From NCBI GenBank assembly GCA_018056685.1, contig JAGPFC010000004.1, forward strand, positions 1-64,000: 64,000 nt of DNA, given 5' to 3'. The notes below the pieces were generated by a model. The model did no database searches. It was not told the DNA's origin and worked only from the letters and a program-made list of their open reading frames with translations. Position numbers and translations under genes: made by a program. Below are positions 53,961 to 63,124 of the stretch, one piece after another. The DNA comes from Smithella sp. GTDB taxonomy: Bacteria > Desulfobacterota > Syntrophia > Syntrophales > Smithellaceae. Numbering within the stretch: position 1 is the first letter of the stretch; every line of letters begins with the position of its first letter.

Positions 53961-54887
53961 ATGTCCAGAATATTTGAAGATATTACCAAAACAGTCGGAA
54001 ACACGCCGCTGGTGCGTCTTCACCGGATCAATCAGGGATTGAACGCGGATATTCTAGCTAAGATAGAATCTTTCAATCCGCTCTCCAGCGTCAAGGACAG
54101 AATCGGTGTGGCCATGATCGAGGATGCCGAAGCGAATGGATTACTCAATACGGATTCGGTCATCATCGAGCCGACCAGCGGCAATACCGGAATCGCCTTG
54201 GCTTTTGTCTGTGCCGCGAGGGGATACCGGCTGATTCTGACCATGCCGGAAACAATGAGCATGGAACGGAGGCAGCTCCTGAACATTCTGGGAGCGGAAC
54301 TCGTTTTGACCGAAGCCGCAAAGGGCATGAAAGGGGCGGTGGAAAAAGCCGAGGAACTGGCCAAAGCCACGCCGCACAGCTTTATGCCGCAGCAGTTTGC
54401 CAATCCGGCAAATCCGGCCATCCATCGCAAAACAACTGCTGAAGAAATCTGGAACGATACGGACGACAGGATTGATTATTTTGTGGCGGGTATCGGCACC
54501 GGTGGAACGATTACAGGCGTAGGCGAGATTTTGAAACAGAAGAATCCATCTATTAAGATAATCGGCGTCGAACCGGCAGACTCCCCTGTGCTTTCCGGAG
54601 GTAAGTCCGGCCCGCACAAGATTCAGGGCATCGGCGCGGGGTTTGTGCCCGATGTACTGAACCGAAAAATCATCGACGAAATTATTGTCGTGAAGCACGA
54701 AGATGCCGGCCTGACTGCCAGACGTCTGGCAAAGGAAGAAGGAATTCTCGCGGGAATTTCCAGCGGCGCAGCTTTATGGGCGGCCCTGGAAGTGGCCGGA
54801 AGAAAGGAAGCTGAAGGAAAAACAATCGTGGCCATTTTGCCGGACAGCGGGGAAAGGTATTTATCAACATGGCTGTTTCAGAAATAA
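53961..54887 (+). CDS. cysK: Cysteine synthase A
   Basis: A 308-residue fold-type II PLP enzyme. [19 protein letters not shown] (about residues 36-54) holds the PLP lysine, [12 protein letters not shown] (about 71-82) the phosphate/substrate loop, and [13 protein letters not shown] (about 180-192) the PLP phosphate loop. It converts O-acetylserine and sulfide to cysteine; the serine acetyltransferase gene is about 5 kb downstream in the same run. AAGGAGG precedes the ATG. Confidence 0.94.
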   Translation: MSRIFEDITKTVGNTPLVRLHRINQGLNADILAKIESFNPLSSVKDRIGVAMIEDAEANGLLNTDSVIIEPTSGNTGIALAFVCAARGYRLILTMPETMSMERRQLLNILGAELVLTEAAKGMKGAVEKAEELAKATPHSFMPQQFANPANPAIHRKTTAEEIWNDTDDRIDYFVAGIGTGGTITGVGEILKQKNPSIKIIGVEPADSPVLSGGKSGPHKIQGIGAGFVPDVLNRKIIDEIIVVKHEDAGLTARRLAKEEGILAGISSGAALWAALEVAGRKEAEGKTIVAILPDSGERYLSTWLFQK

Positions 54888-54950
54888 CTTTTAAATCGTT
54901 ATAGATGTAGAAAATTAATATAGACGCTTGATGATCATCTGATTGGAAAA

Positions 54951-56117
54951 ATGAATAAACCAAAAAAAGAACAAAAGAGTTCGGTCGGTGTTGTGGAAAC
55001 GAAGTATTACACTTTTGCCGGACCGGGCGCTGAATTGCTGCTGGCCTGTGGAGAAAAGCTGGGACCGGTTACGCTTGCCTACGAAACATATGGCACATTG
55101 AACCGGGACAAGTCGAACGCCATTCTTGTTCTGCATGCTCTTTCCGGCGATGCCCATGCCGCGGGAGTCCATACGGGAGAAAATGATGCCGGTTGGTGGG
55201 AGGAATTGATCGGTCCGGGGAAAGCTTTCGATACAAACCGGTATTTCATGATCTGTTCGAATGTCATCGGTGGTTGTAAAGGGTCTACCGGGCCATCTTC
55301 AATTAATCCGGCAACGGATAAACCTTACGCTCTGGACTTCCCCTTTATTACGATTGCGGACATGGTCGAAGCGCAAAGGCATCTTATCGATCATCTGGGC
55401 ATTGACAAACTGCTCTGCGTGGCGGGAGGTTCCATGGGTGGTATGCAGGCTCTGCAATGGGTGGCCTCCTATCCGGAGCGTGTTCGCTCGGCCATACCAA
55501 TTGCTTCAACATTAAAACATTCTCCTCAGCAGATTGCCTTTAACGAGGTCGTCCGGCAGTCCATCATGGCTGATCCGGCCTGGCGCGAAGGAAATTATTA
55601 CGACTCCGGCCAGCCGGAAAAGGGACTCTCCGTGGCGCGCATGATCGGTCACATCACCTTCATGAGCGAGCACTCGATGGAGGAGAAGTTTTCCCGGCGT
55701 TTAAAGAGCGATCATTTCAGCTTCGGATTCGACGCGGATTTTGAAGTGGAGGGATATCTGCGTTATCGCGGGGCCAATTTTGTCAAGCGCTTCGATGCCA
55801 ATTCCTATCTTTATATCACCAAAGCGATAGATTACTTTGATCTGTCCGGCGTCAAATTCCTCTCGCACGGCAGGATCCCCGACACACGATTTCTGATTAT
55901 TTCTTTCAAGTCCGACTGGCTTTACCCTCCTCATCAGTCGCAGGAAATTGTCCGGCTGTTGAAAAGGAAACACGTGGATGCCACCTACTGTGAATTGACG
56001 TCCACCTACGGGCATGACGCTTTTCTGATTGAGGTGGAGGAACAGACAACCTTGATCAAACATTTTCTGGATAAAACGTTTAACGGTTATCTGGTGGCAG
56101 GACATTATGGAAGTTGA
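54951..56117 (+). CDS. metX: Homoserine O-acetyltransferase
   Basis: A 388-residue alpha/beta hydrolase-fold enzyme. [19 protein letters not shown] begins the fold, [12 protein letters not shown] (about residues 158-169) carries the nucleophile serine, and [10 protein letters not shown] near the C-terminus the catalytic histidine. It supplies O-acetylhomoserine to the metY product. It overlaps metW by 11 bp, the conserved metX-metW arrangement. Confidence 0.94.
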   Translation: MNKPKKEQKSSVGVVETKYYTFAGPGAELLLACGEKLGPVTLAYETYGTLNRDKSNAILVLHALSGDAHAAGVHTGENDAGWWEELIGPGKAFDTNRYFMICSNVIGGCKGSTGPSSINPATDKPYALDFPFITIADMVEAQRHLIDHLGIDKLLCVAGGSMGGMQALQWVASYPERVRSAIPIASTLKHSPQQIAFNEVVRQSIMADPAWREGNYYDSGQPEKGLSVARMIGHITFMSEHSMEEKFSRRLKSDHFSFGFDADFEVEGYLRYRGANFVKRFDANSYLYITKAIDYFDLSGVKFLSHGRIPDTRFLIISFKSDWLYPPHQSQEIVRLLKRKHVDATYCELTSTYGHDAFLIEVEEQTTLIKHFLDKTFNGYLVAGHYGS

Positions 56118-56706
56118 AAATAGTCACCTGGATCATCAAATTATTTTTTCTATCATTGAGCCGGCTTCGCGGGTACTGGATTTGGGTTGCGGTGAGGGCG
56201 AACTTTTATACCCTCTGGTTCGGGAAAAGCATGTCCGGGCCCAGGGAATCGAATTGAACGATAAGGCCATTCAGGAATGTGTCAAGAAGGGCTTGAGTGT
56301 CTTCCACGACGACATTGAAAGTGGTTTGCGTGAATATCCTGACAATTCTTTTGATTACGTCATACTGAATCAGAGTATGCAGCAAGTCAAAAAAGTGGAT
56401 TGCGTGATTCAGGAAGCCCTGCGCATCGGCACGAAAGTCATTGTGGGATTTCCCAATTTCGCCTACATCAAATCGCGGTTCAGCCTTTTTTTCCACGGAA
56501 AATCTCCGGTGACGAAATCCCTGCCCTATCTGTGGTATGACACGCCCAATGTTCGTTTTTTGAGCATTACGGATTTTCAAGACTTCTGCGCCGGCAAAAA
56601 AATACAGATTGTCGAAGCCCATTATCTTGGGGAAAAAGAAGTCGTTCGGTTTTTGCCAAACCTTTTCGCGTTGAATGCCATCTTTGTTTTAACAAAGAAA
56701 AAATGA
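56107..56706 (+). CDS. metW: Methionine biosynthesis protein MetW
   Basis: A 199-residue methyltransferase-fold protein. [17 protein letters not shown] (about residues 21-37) is SAM motif I and [15 protein letters not shown] a later motif. MetW is always next to metX in this class of bacteria and is needed for acetyl transfer in some of them; no methyl acceptor is known. The start codon lies within the end of metX. Confidence 0.93.
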   Translation: MEVENSHLDHQIIFSIIEPASRVLDLGCGEGELLYPLVREKHVRAQGIELNDKAIQECVKKGLSVFHDDIESGLREYPDNSFDYVILNQSMQQVKKVDCVIQEALRIGTKVIVGFPNFAYIKSRFSLFFHGKSPVTKSLPYLWYDTPNVRFLSITDFQDFCAGKKIQIVEAHYLGEKEVVRFLPNLFALNAIFVLTKKK

Positions 56707-56716
56707 GGAGTCGGCG

Positions 56717-57511
56717 GTGAAAAAAACAGTCTTTAAAATATCAAAGATGGACTGTCCTTCGGAAGAACGCATGATACGGATGAAACTGGAAGGGATGAAT
56801 AATATAAAATCCCTGAAATTTGATATACCAGGCCGCAAATTGGAAGTGTATCATATGAACAGCCATGAAGGCATTCTTGCAGCTCTTGATACGCTTCAGC
56901 TTGATATGCAATTTGTTTCCTCCGAACCGATGAAGATGGAAAACATCAATGACAGCCACCGTCAGGAAAGAACGGTTCTCTGGCAAGTTCTGACCATCAA
57001 TGTATTCTTTTTTATTCTCGAAATACTCATGGGTTTCTTTGCTGATTCCATGGGACTCGTGGCCGACAGTCTGGATATGCTGGCCGACAGCATTGTCTAT
57101 GGCCTGTCGCTTTTTGCTGTCGGTGGACCGGCATTGCGGAAGAAGAATATTGCCAAAGCCGCCGGCTATTTCCAGATGATGCTGGCGGTTTTAGGATTTG
57201 CCGAAGTTATAAGGCGTTTTGCGAGGTATGGAGAGATGCCCGATTTTCGTCTCATGATCATTATTTCTCTTCTCGCCCTCACCGGCAATGCGATCTGTCT
57301 TTACCTGCTTCAGAAGTCCAGAAGCCGGGAAGCTCACATGCAGGCCAGCATGATTTTTACGTCCATGGACGTTATTATTAATGTCGGTGTTATCGCCGCC
57401 GGAATTATGGTATATTTAACATCATCCATGCTCCCCGACCTGACCGTTGGAACCATCGTTTTCGTAATTGTCGGAAGAGGCGCGTATAGAATTCTACAAT
57501 TATCAAAATAA
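56717..57511 (+). CDS. Cation transporter (CDF-like) with N-terminal metal-domain-like region
   Basis: A 264-residue protein. The N-terminal ~65 residues (KISKMDCPSEERMIRMKLEG) resemble a heavy-metal-associated domain but have one cysteine where CxxC would be. About six membrane helices follow from residue 85. The first helix pair holds GFFADSMGLVADSLDMLADS, matching the CDF metal-site pattern. It probably exports a divalent cation to the periplasm. GTG start with GAGGAG upstream. Position between metW and nifU suggests iron or zinc balance during Fe-S assembly. Confidence 0.75.
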   Translation: MKKTVFKISKMDCPSEERMIRMKLEGMNNIKSLKFDIPGRKLEVYHMNSHEGILAALDTLQLDMQFVSSEPMKMENINDSHRQERTVLWQVLTINVFFFILEILMGFFADSMGLVADSLDMLADSIVYGLSLFAVGGPALRKKNIAKAAGYFQMMLAVLGFAEVIRRFARYGEMPDFRLMIIISLLALTGNAICLYLLQKSRSREAHMQASMIFTSMDVIINVGVIAAGIMVYLTSSMLPDLTVGTIVFVIVGRGAYRILQLSK

Positions 57512-57539
57512 TCAATAATCTTAAATTTAAGGAGTGTTT

Positions 57540-58364
57540 ATGTGGGAATATACGGAAAAAGTCAAAGAGCACTTTCTTAATCCGCGAAACGTGGGCGAAA
57601 TTGAAAATCCGGACGGCGTGGCCGAGGTCGGGTCGCTGGCCTGCGGGGACGCCCTGAAACTAACCTTCAAGCTGGATGAAAACAAACGCATCAAGGACGC
57701 CAAGTTCAAAACCTTCGGCTGCGCCAGCGCGATTGCTTCTTCGTCGGCTCTGACGGAAATGATCAAGGGCATGACGGTTGACGAAGCTCTCAAGGTCACC
57801 AATCAGGATATCGCGCAGTACCTGGGCGGTCTGCCGGATGAAAAAATGCACTGTTCCGTGATGGGAAAACAGGCGCTGGAAAAGGCAATTGAAAATTACC
57901 GCGGCGCTCCGGCACTGGAGCCTGGAGCAAAAATCATCTGCGAATGTTTCGGTGTGACCGATAAGGAAATTGAAAGGGCGATTCGCGAAAACAATCTGGC
58001 CACGGTGGAAGATGTCACCAATTATACCAAGGCCGGAGGCGGTTGCGGTGGCTGCCAGGAGGCCATTGCCCAGATTCTGGAGAGGGTAAAGGCAGAGCCG
58101 AAAACCGAAACCAAGCCGAAGCTCACGAACATCCAGAAGATCCGTCTGATTGAAGAAACCATCGAACGCGAAATTCGTCCGTCACTCAAACATGACGGCG
58201 GCGATATTGAAATCATCGATATTATCGGCAACCGCGTGATTGTGGCATTGCGGGGAGCCTGCTCAACCTGCAAGGCTTCGAATATCACGCTGAAGGATTT
58301 TGTCGAACACCGGCTCAGGGAACAGGTATCGCCGGACATCACCGTTGAGGAGGCATCATCATGA
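57540..58364 (+). CDS. nifU: Three-domain Fe-S scaffold protein NifU
   Basis: A 274-residue NifU. The N-terminal IscU-like domain has ligands in LACGDAL, FGCASAIASS and HCSVMGK. A BFD-like [2Fe-2S] domain follows (ICECFGVTDKEI, then GGGCGGCQEAI). The C-terminal NifU domain (HDGGDIEIIDIIGNRVIVAL) carries the CSTC motif. It assembles [Fe-S] clusters with NifS. The ATG at 57540 has AAGGAG upstream and is preferred to a GTG 6 bp earlier. It overlaps nifS by 4 bp. No nitrogenase genes are nearby, so it is the general assembly system here. Confidence 0.95.
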   Translation: MWEYTEKVKEHFLNPRNVGEIENPDGVAEVGSLACGDALKLTFKLDENKRIKDAKFKTFGCASAIASSSALTEMIKGMTVDEALKVTNQDIAQYLGGLPDEKMHCSVMGKQALEKAIENYRGAPALEPGAKIICECFGVTDKEIERAIRENNLATVEDVTNYTKAGGGCGGCQEAIAQILERVKAEPKTETKPKLTNIQKIRLIEETIEREIRPSLKHDGGDIEIIDIIGNRVIVALRGACSTCKASNITLKDFVEHRLREQVSPDITVEEASS

Positions 58365-59548
58365 AAACCATTTATCTGGATAATAATGCGACGACTAAAG
58401 TGGCCGATGAAGTTCTGGAAGCCATGCTTCCCTACTTTACACAGTTATACGGCAACCCGTCCAGTATGCACACCTTCGGCGGCCAGGTTGGCCAGAGAAT
58501 CCGCGACGCGCGCGAACAGGTTGCGGCCCTGCTGGGCGCCATGCCCGATGAAATCGTTTTCACCAGTTGCGGAACAGAAAGCGACAATGCCGCCATTCAC
58601 TCCGCGCTGCTGACCAGACCGGACAAAAAACACATCGTCATCAGCCGAGTGGAGCATCCGGCCATCCGCGCTCTGTGTTCGCATCTGGGAACGCAGGGTT
58701 ATAAAATAACCGAGCTGCCCGTGGATAAAAACGGGATTCTTGATCTGGAAAATCTTGAAAAAAGTCTGACACCGGATACGGCAATTGTCAGTCTCATGTG
58801 GGCCAATAATGAAACCGGCGTTCTCTTTCCGGTCGAAGAGGCGGCAAAAATGGCGCATGACAAGGGCATTTTCTTTCACACCGATGCGGTTCAGGCCGTC
58901 GGGAAGATACCCATCAACCTGAAGAATAACGTCATCGATATGCTGTCCATCTCCGGCCACAAACTGCACGCTCCGAAGGGCATCGGCGTTCTTTACATCA
59001 GGCGCGGCACCAAGTTTTCACCTTTTCTGATCGGCGGCCACCAAGAAAAGAGCCGGCGTGGCGGGACGGAAAATACGGCGGGCATCGTCGGCCTGGGAAA
59101 AGCCTGTGAACTGGCTGCAAAAAACATTAATACGGAAAATATCCGCGTCAAGCAGCTGCGCGACAAACTGGAACAGGCATTGTTAAAGAAGATTCCACAG
59201 AGCCGCGTCAACGGTGATGTCCAAAACCGTCTGCCCAACACGGCCAATATCAGTTTTGAATATGTGGAAGGCGAAGCCATTTTGCTGTTGATGAACGAAC
59301 TGGGCATCTGCGCTTCATCCGGCTCGGCCTGCACATCAGGTTCGCTGCAGCCCTCCCATGTTTTAAGGGCGATGGGCGTACCGTTTACGATGGCGCACGG
59401 TTCCATCCGTTTCAGTCTGAGCGTTTACAATACCGAAGAGGAAGTGGATTTTGTTATCGAAAAAATGCCTGCCATCATTGAACGGCTGCGGGGCATGTCT
59501 CCCTTCTGGAATCAGGCGCAGGCGCAGCAGGCTTGCACCAATCAATAG
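58361..59548 (+). CDS. nifS: Cysteine desulfurase NifS
   Basis: A 395-residue PLP enzyme that releases sulfur from cysteine. YLDNNATTKVADEV (residues 4-17) is the N-terminal signature, ISGHKLHAPKGIGVLY (about 199-214) holds the PLP lysine, and SSGSACTSG (about 324-332) the persulfide cysteine. The start overlaps nifU as ATGA. It provides sulfur for NifU, probably MnmA, and FdhD. It is 8 bp from cysE. Confidence 0.95.
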   Translation: MKTIYLDNNATTKVADEVLEAMLPYFTQLYGNPSSMHTFGGQVGQRIRDAREQVAALLGAMPDEIVFTSCGTESDNAAIHSALLTRPDKKHIVISRVEHPAIRALCSHLGTQGYKITELPVDKNGILDLENLEKSLTPDTAIVSLMWANNETGVLFPVEEAAKMAHDKGIFFHTDAVQAVGKIPINLKNNVIDMLSISGHKLHAPKGIGVLYIRRGTKFSPFLIGGHQEKSRRGGTENTAGIVGLGKACELAAKNINTENIRVKQLRDKLEQALLKKIPQSRVNGDVQNRLPNTANISFEYVEGEAILLLMNELGICASSGSACTSGSLQPSHVLRAMGVPFTMAHGSIRFSLSVYNTEEEVDFVIEKMPAIIERLRGMSPFWNQAQAQQACTNQ

Positions 59549-59556
59549 GAGTTTTT

Positions 59557-60543
59557 ATGAAGCGCTCGAAAAACGGCGATAAATGCAAAAATAAAATCAA
59601 AAAAGAAAAAGGCTTTCGCGATGAAGTGCCTGCTGTTGTGGACGAGCTGGTGGCATCATGCGGCAGCGCCGGATGTTTTGATCACGTCAGCGCCGAACCG
59701 ATTCCGCATCGGGAGGCCATCATCGATATTCTGCACCGCCTGGCCTTGATTTTGTATCCGGGATATTTTGTGAAAACGCGCCTGGATGCGGTCAATCTGG
59801 AATATTATCTGGGCGAGCAGATGACCGCTTTGTATGAAACACTTTCGGAACAAATTGTCCGAGCCATCCGGCATGACTGCATCCGTCATAATCAGTCCTG
59901 CGTTCATTGCGAACCGCTGGGACATCAGTTGACCGTCGATTTTCTGCGCAAGCTTCCTGAACTGCGGACGATGCTGGGCCAGGATATCCGCGCTTCCCTG
60001 GATGGAGATCCGGCGGCAAAGGGATATGATGATATTATTTTCAGCTATCCCGGCATCCGGGCGATTACGATTTATCGAATCGCGCATGAGCTTTATCATC
60101 TCAATATTCCGCTGATACCCAGAATCATGACGGAATACGCGCACAGCCAAACCGGTATTGATATTCATCCGGGCGCGCACATCGGCGAGAGCTTCTTTAT
60201 CGATCACGGGACCGGCGTGGTGATCGGCGAAACATGCGAAATCGGCGATCGCGTGCGCATTTATCAGGGCGTCACACTCGGCGCGATTTCCCTTTCCAAG
60301 ACGGAAGTCAAAAAATTACGATCCCAAAAGCGGCATCCTTCCATTGAAGACGATGTCATCATTTATGCCAATGCCACGATTCTGGGCGGTGACACTGTTG
60401 TCGGGGCCCGTTCCGTCATCGGCGGCAACGTCTGGCTGACGCATTCCGTTCCGCCGGATACGGAGGTGTTCATCAAAAAACAGGATCTTATTTTTGGTGC
60501 CAAGCAGTATAAGAAACAGGCGGCTAAACAGAAATTGCATTAA
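59557..60543 (+). CDS. cysE: Serine O-acetyltransferase
   Basis: A 328-residue enzyme making O-acetylserine for cysK. The N-terminal helical region of about 180 residues is longer than in E. coli CysE (273 residues total) and begins with a Lys-rich tail. The left-handed beta-helix starts near residue 205: GIDIHPGAHIGESFFIDHGT then VIGETCEIGDRVRIYQGVTL. AGGAG before the ATG at 59557 fixes the start. Cysteine feedback would be expected. Confidence 0.9.
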   Translation: MKRSKNGDKCKNKIKKEKGFRDEVPAVVDELVASCGSAGCFDHVSAEPIPHREAIIDILHRLALILYPGYFVKTRLDAVNLEYYLGEQMTALYETLSEQIVRAIRHDCIRHNQSCVHCEPLGHQLTVDFLRKLPELRTMLGQDIRASLDGDPAAKGYDDIIFSYPGIRAITIYRIAHELYHLNIPLIPRIMTEYAHSQTGIDIHPGAHIGESFFIDHGTGVVIGETCEIGDRVRIYQGVTLGAISLSKTEVKKLRSQKRHPSIEDDVIIYANATILGGDTVVGARSVIGGNVWLTHSVPPDTEVFIKKQDLIFGAKQYKKQAAKQKLH

Positions 60544-60572
60544 ATGAAGCAGGATAACCTGATCATTAAATA

Positions 60573-61385
60573 ATGGATATTAAAAACATGGACGAAAGAG
60601 TGTTTTCAACTTTCAATATAAAAGAAATTGCATCCGATAACGGCGCCATCCGTTTGAGGGATTGCGAAAAGGATGTCATCGGCGAGATATCTCTCAAAAT
60701 TTATATCAACGGGACGGAATACGCATCTCTTCTGTGCCTCAATCAACTGACGGAAGAACTGGCGCTGGGCTTTCTCTATAGTGAAGGCGTCATTGATACT
60801 ATTGAGGACGTCGCCTCCATTTCCTATAACGAGCGGCTCTTTGCGGTGATGATTAATCTTACTGAAGGAAAGTCCGTTGAAAAGTGCGAGAGTCTGCGCA
60901 GTGTAACGTCCGGTTGCGGCAAATGCTTTACCTACATTAATCCGTTGAAGCATGACAAATTTATCATATTATCCGATGATAAAAAATATTCTCTGGATAA
61001 TATTATGCAGTCCATGAAAGATTTCGAAAAGCGTTCGGATTTATATCAGAACGTCGGAGGCGTTCATAGTGTCTTGTTTCAGCACGATGAATTTTCCGTT
61101 TTTAACGAAGACATCGGCAGACATAATTGCTTTGATAAAATATTAGGAGTGCTCCTGAAAAATCAAAAAATGAATCTCGTAGAGAATGCGGTACTGTTTG
61201 TAAGCGGAAGAGTATCTTCGGAAATCATCACCAAGGTCATCAGAATGGGCGTTCCGGTGCTCGTTTCCAGAGCAACGCCGACAGCCGCAGCAGTCAATCT
61301 GGCCCGGGAATATCATGTAACGCTGCTGGGTTACGTGAGAAAAGATTCCGGATTTGTCTATGCGGGAGAAAACCGTTTGCAATGA
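60573..61385 (+). CDS. fdhD: Formate dehydrogenase accessory sulfurtransferase FdhD
   Basis: A 270-residue protein that transfers sulfur from a cysteine desulfurase to the molybdenum cofactor of formate dehydrogenase. TSGCGKCFTY (about residues 109-118) is the CxxC sulfur-carrying loop, DIGRHNCFDKILG (about 178-190) the substrate-binding motif, and SGRVSSEIITKV and RATPTAAAVNLARE conserved cofactor-binding segments. Its link to nifS in this run fits the biochemistry. A terminator follows it. Confidence 0.94.
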   Translation: MDIKNMDERVFSTFNIKEIASDNGAIRLRDCEKDVIGEISLKIYINGTEYASLLCLNQLTEELALGFLYSEGVIDTIEDVASISYNERLFAVMINLTEGKSVEKCESLRSVTSGCGKCFTYINPLKHDKFIILSDDKKYSLDNIMQSMKDFEKRSDLYQNVGGVHSVLFQHDEFSVFNEDIGRHNCFDKILGVLLKNQKMNLVENAVLFVSGRVSSEIITKVIRMGVPVLVSRATPTAAAVNLAREYHVTLLGYVRKDSGFVYAGENRLQ

Positions 61386-61393
61386 AAAAGTGA

Positions 61394-61418
61394 AAAAGAG
61401 TTCCGGCTCTTTTCTTTT
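61394..61418 (+). terminator. Intrinsic terminator after fdhD
   Basis: AAAAGAG (61394-61400) pairs with CTCTTTT (61407-61413) over a TTCCGG loop, followed by CTTTT. It lies 8 bp after the fdhD stop and marks the end of the sulfur/Fe-S run. TTGACA at 61417-61422 overlaps its tail and could be the -35 of the following metal-efflux genes, though its -10 is poor. Confidence 0.65.
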
Positions 61419-61470
61419 GACAGTCGCTGACTATATTAATTAAAACTAAATAATTAATATGGAGGGAAAA

Positions 61471-61866
61471 ATGAGAAAATTAAATCTGATTATTGTAGCA
61501 ATGGTTTTATTGCTTGGTTTGGGGATTGCCCAGGCCAAAGATTTTGAAATAACTAAAAAAGCCGGTGATTTGACGGTTGTGGTCAAAATCGACAAGAATC
61601 CGCCGGTAACGGGAACAAACAAAATGGATATTGCCCTTAAGGATGCGGCGGGAAAAAATGTTACTGACGCCAGCGTTATCGTTGAATACGGAATGCCCGC
61701 CATGCCGGGAATGGGCGCGATGAACTATAAGACCAATGCAACCCTTAAAGGCAGCAACTATCTCGCTACCGTCAATTTTTCCATGAGCGGTGCCTGGAAT
61801 GTAAATATTAAAATCAACCGTGGCGGCAAGACTCAAACGGTAAAATTAAATGTCGATATCAAGTAG
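61471..61866 (+). CDS. Exported FixH/YtkA-like Met-rich protein
   Basis: A 131-residue protein with a signal peptide (about residues 1-23, ending AQA before KDFEI) and a beta-sandwich of the FixH/YtkA type. EYGMPAMPGMGAM (about residues 75-87) is a Met-rich stretch that could bind Cu(I)/Ag(I). The ATG at 61471 is set by GGAGGG within the longer frame upstream. It overlaps the TolC-like gene by 17 bp, so it is probably a periplasmic metallochaperone for the efflux system. Confidence 0.8.
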   Translation: MRKLNLIIVAMVLLLGLGIAQAKDFEITKKAGDLTVVVKIDKNPPVTGTNKMDIALKDAAGKNVTDASVIVEYGMPAMPGMGAMNYKTNATLKGSNYLATVNFSMSGAWNVNIKINRGGKTQTVKLNVDIK

Positions 61867-63124
61867 GCTATTCAAGTTATCGCTTTTGCTTTTGGGCGTT
61901 TTCCTGATGGCGGCCGCGCCTGTACAGGGTGATCCGACTCTGGAGGGATTAATTGCCGAGGCCCTGCAAAACAGCCCTGAGATTAAAGCGTCCGAAGCCG
62001 GGATTGAAGCTGCCCGGTTGAGAATCACACAGGCGGGCAGCTTGCCTGATCCCATGATTATGGCCGGTTATCAGAATGAAGGCTTTGACAGTTATACCTA
62101 TGGCGAGATGGAGGGATCGCAGTGGATGTTTTCGGCGTCCCAGCAGTTCCTTTTTCCCGGCAAAAGAAGCCTCAAGGAGGAAATGACACGGCGTGACGCC
62201 GAAAGTCTTGAAGCCATGCACGAACAGTTGAAACTCAAAACGGCTGCCCGCGTCCGGGAACTGTATTACGACCTTTTTCTGGCCCATAAGAATATTGATC
62301 TCCTGAAGGAAAAGAGGGATTTAATTGCCCGAATGGAAAGCATGGTGCTGGCGCGCTACGCCGCGGGCACAGCCATGCAGCAGGATGTGATTATGACCCA
62401 AACTGAAAAATACATGCTGCTGGAAAAAGTGGAAATGGGACGGCAAAAAATCCAGTCTCTGGAGGCGATGCTCAAGGCTGTTATTGGCAGACACCAAGGG
62501 GATCAGGTGCCGAAACCCACCGAGCCGGTTTATCAATCCTTTTCTCCCGATATTAACGAGGTCATCAAACTGGCGATGCAGAATTCACCGGAATTAAAAT
62601 CGCGCCATAAAATGCTGGAGGCCGCCAACGCCAAAGTAGCCATGGCCCGAAAAGAATATTATCCGGATTTTGCTTTAAGCGGCGGTTATTATAACCGGTC
62701 GGGCGATTTCCCCGATATGTGGGCTGCCACCGTAACCTTCAACATTCCTCTTTATTTTCAGTCGAAACAAAAACCGGCTGAAATGGAGGCGAAGGCGGGC
62801 GTGAATCAGGCTGATCGGGAACTGGCCGCAACCCAATTGATGATTGAAGCGGCGTTGCGCGATAACTACACTATGCTCCGTTCAGCGGAAAGGCTGATGG
62901 AACTCTATAAAGAAGGAATTCTTCCGAAAACCAGACAGGATATCGAACAGACCCTGACCGGATATTCCACGGGAAGGGGAGAAACCGTGACCATCTTATC
63001 CCGTTTAAAGACCCTGCTGGATTATGAGCTTTTATACTGGGGCCAACTGGTGGAAAGAGAGAAAGCCATTGCCCGTCTGCAGGCCATTGCGACCGGACTC
63101 AATGGCAAAGGAGAAAAGCAATGA
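61850..63124 (+). CDS. TolC-family outer-membrane efflux protein (CusC-like)
   Basis: A 424-residue protein with a signal peptide (about residues 1-27, ending VQG before DPTL) and no lipobox cysteine. Two OEP repeats follow, as judged by AARLRITQAGSLPDPMIMAG, AARVRELYYDLFLAHKNI, then ELKSRHKMLEAANAKVAMAR and the helical ending. Such proteins form the trimeric outer-membrane channel of RND pumps. It overlaps the adaptor gene by 4 bp. Confidence 0.85.
   Translation: MSISSRLFKLSLLLLGVFLMAAAPVQGDPTLEGLIAEALQNSPEIKASEAGIEAARLRITQAGSLPDPMIMAGYQNEGFDSYTYGEMEGSQWMFSASQQFLFPGKRSLKEEMTRRDAESLEAMHEQLKLKTAARVRELYYDLFLAHKNIDLLKEKRDLIARMESMVLARYAAGTAMQQDVIMTQTEKYMLLEKVEMGRQKIQSLEAMLKAVIGRHQGDQVPKPTEPVYQSFSPDINEVIKLAMQNSPELKSRHKMLEAANAKVAMARKEYYPDFALSGGYYNRSGDFPDMWAATVTFNIPLYFQSKQKPAEMEAKAGVNQADRELAATQLMIEAALRDNYTMLRSAERLMELYKEGILPKTRQDIEQTLTGYSTGRGETVTILSRLKTLLDYELLYWGQLVEREKAIARLQAIATGLNGKGEKQ

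Noticed and set aside
57540..59548. nifU-nifS as part of a nitrogen-fixation cluster
   Set aside because: No nifHDK, nifB or nifA gene is present, and the neighbours concern cysteine and methionine. They are better read as the general Fe-S assembly pair.
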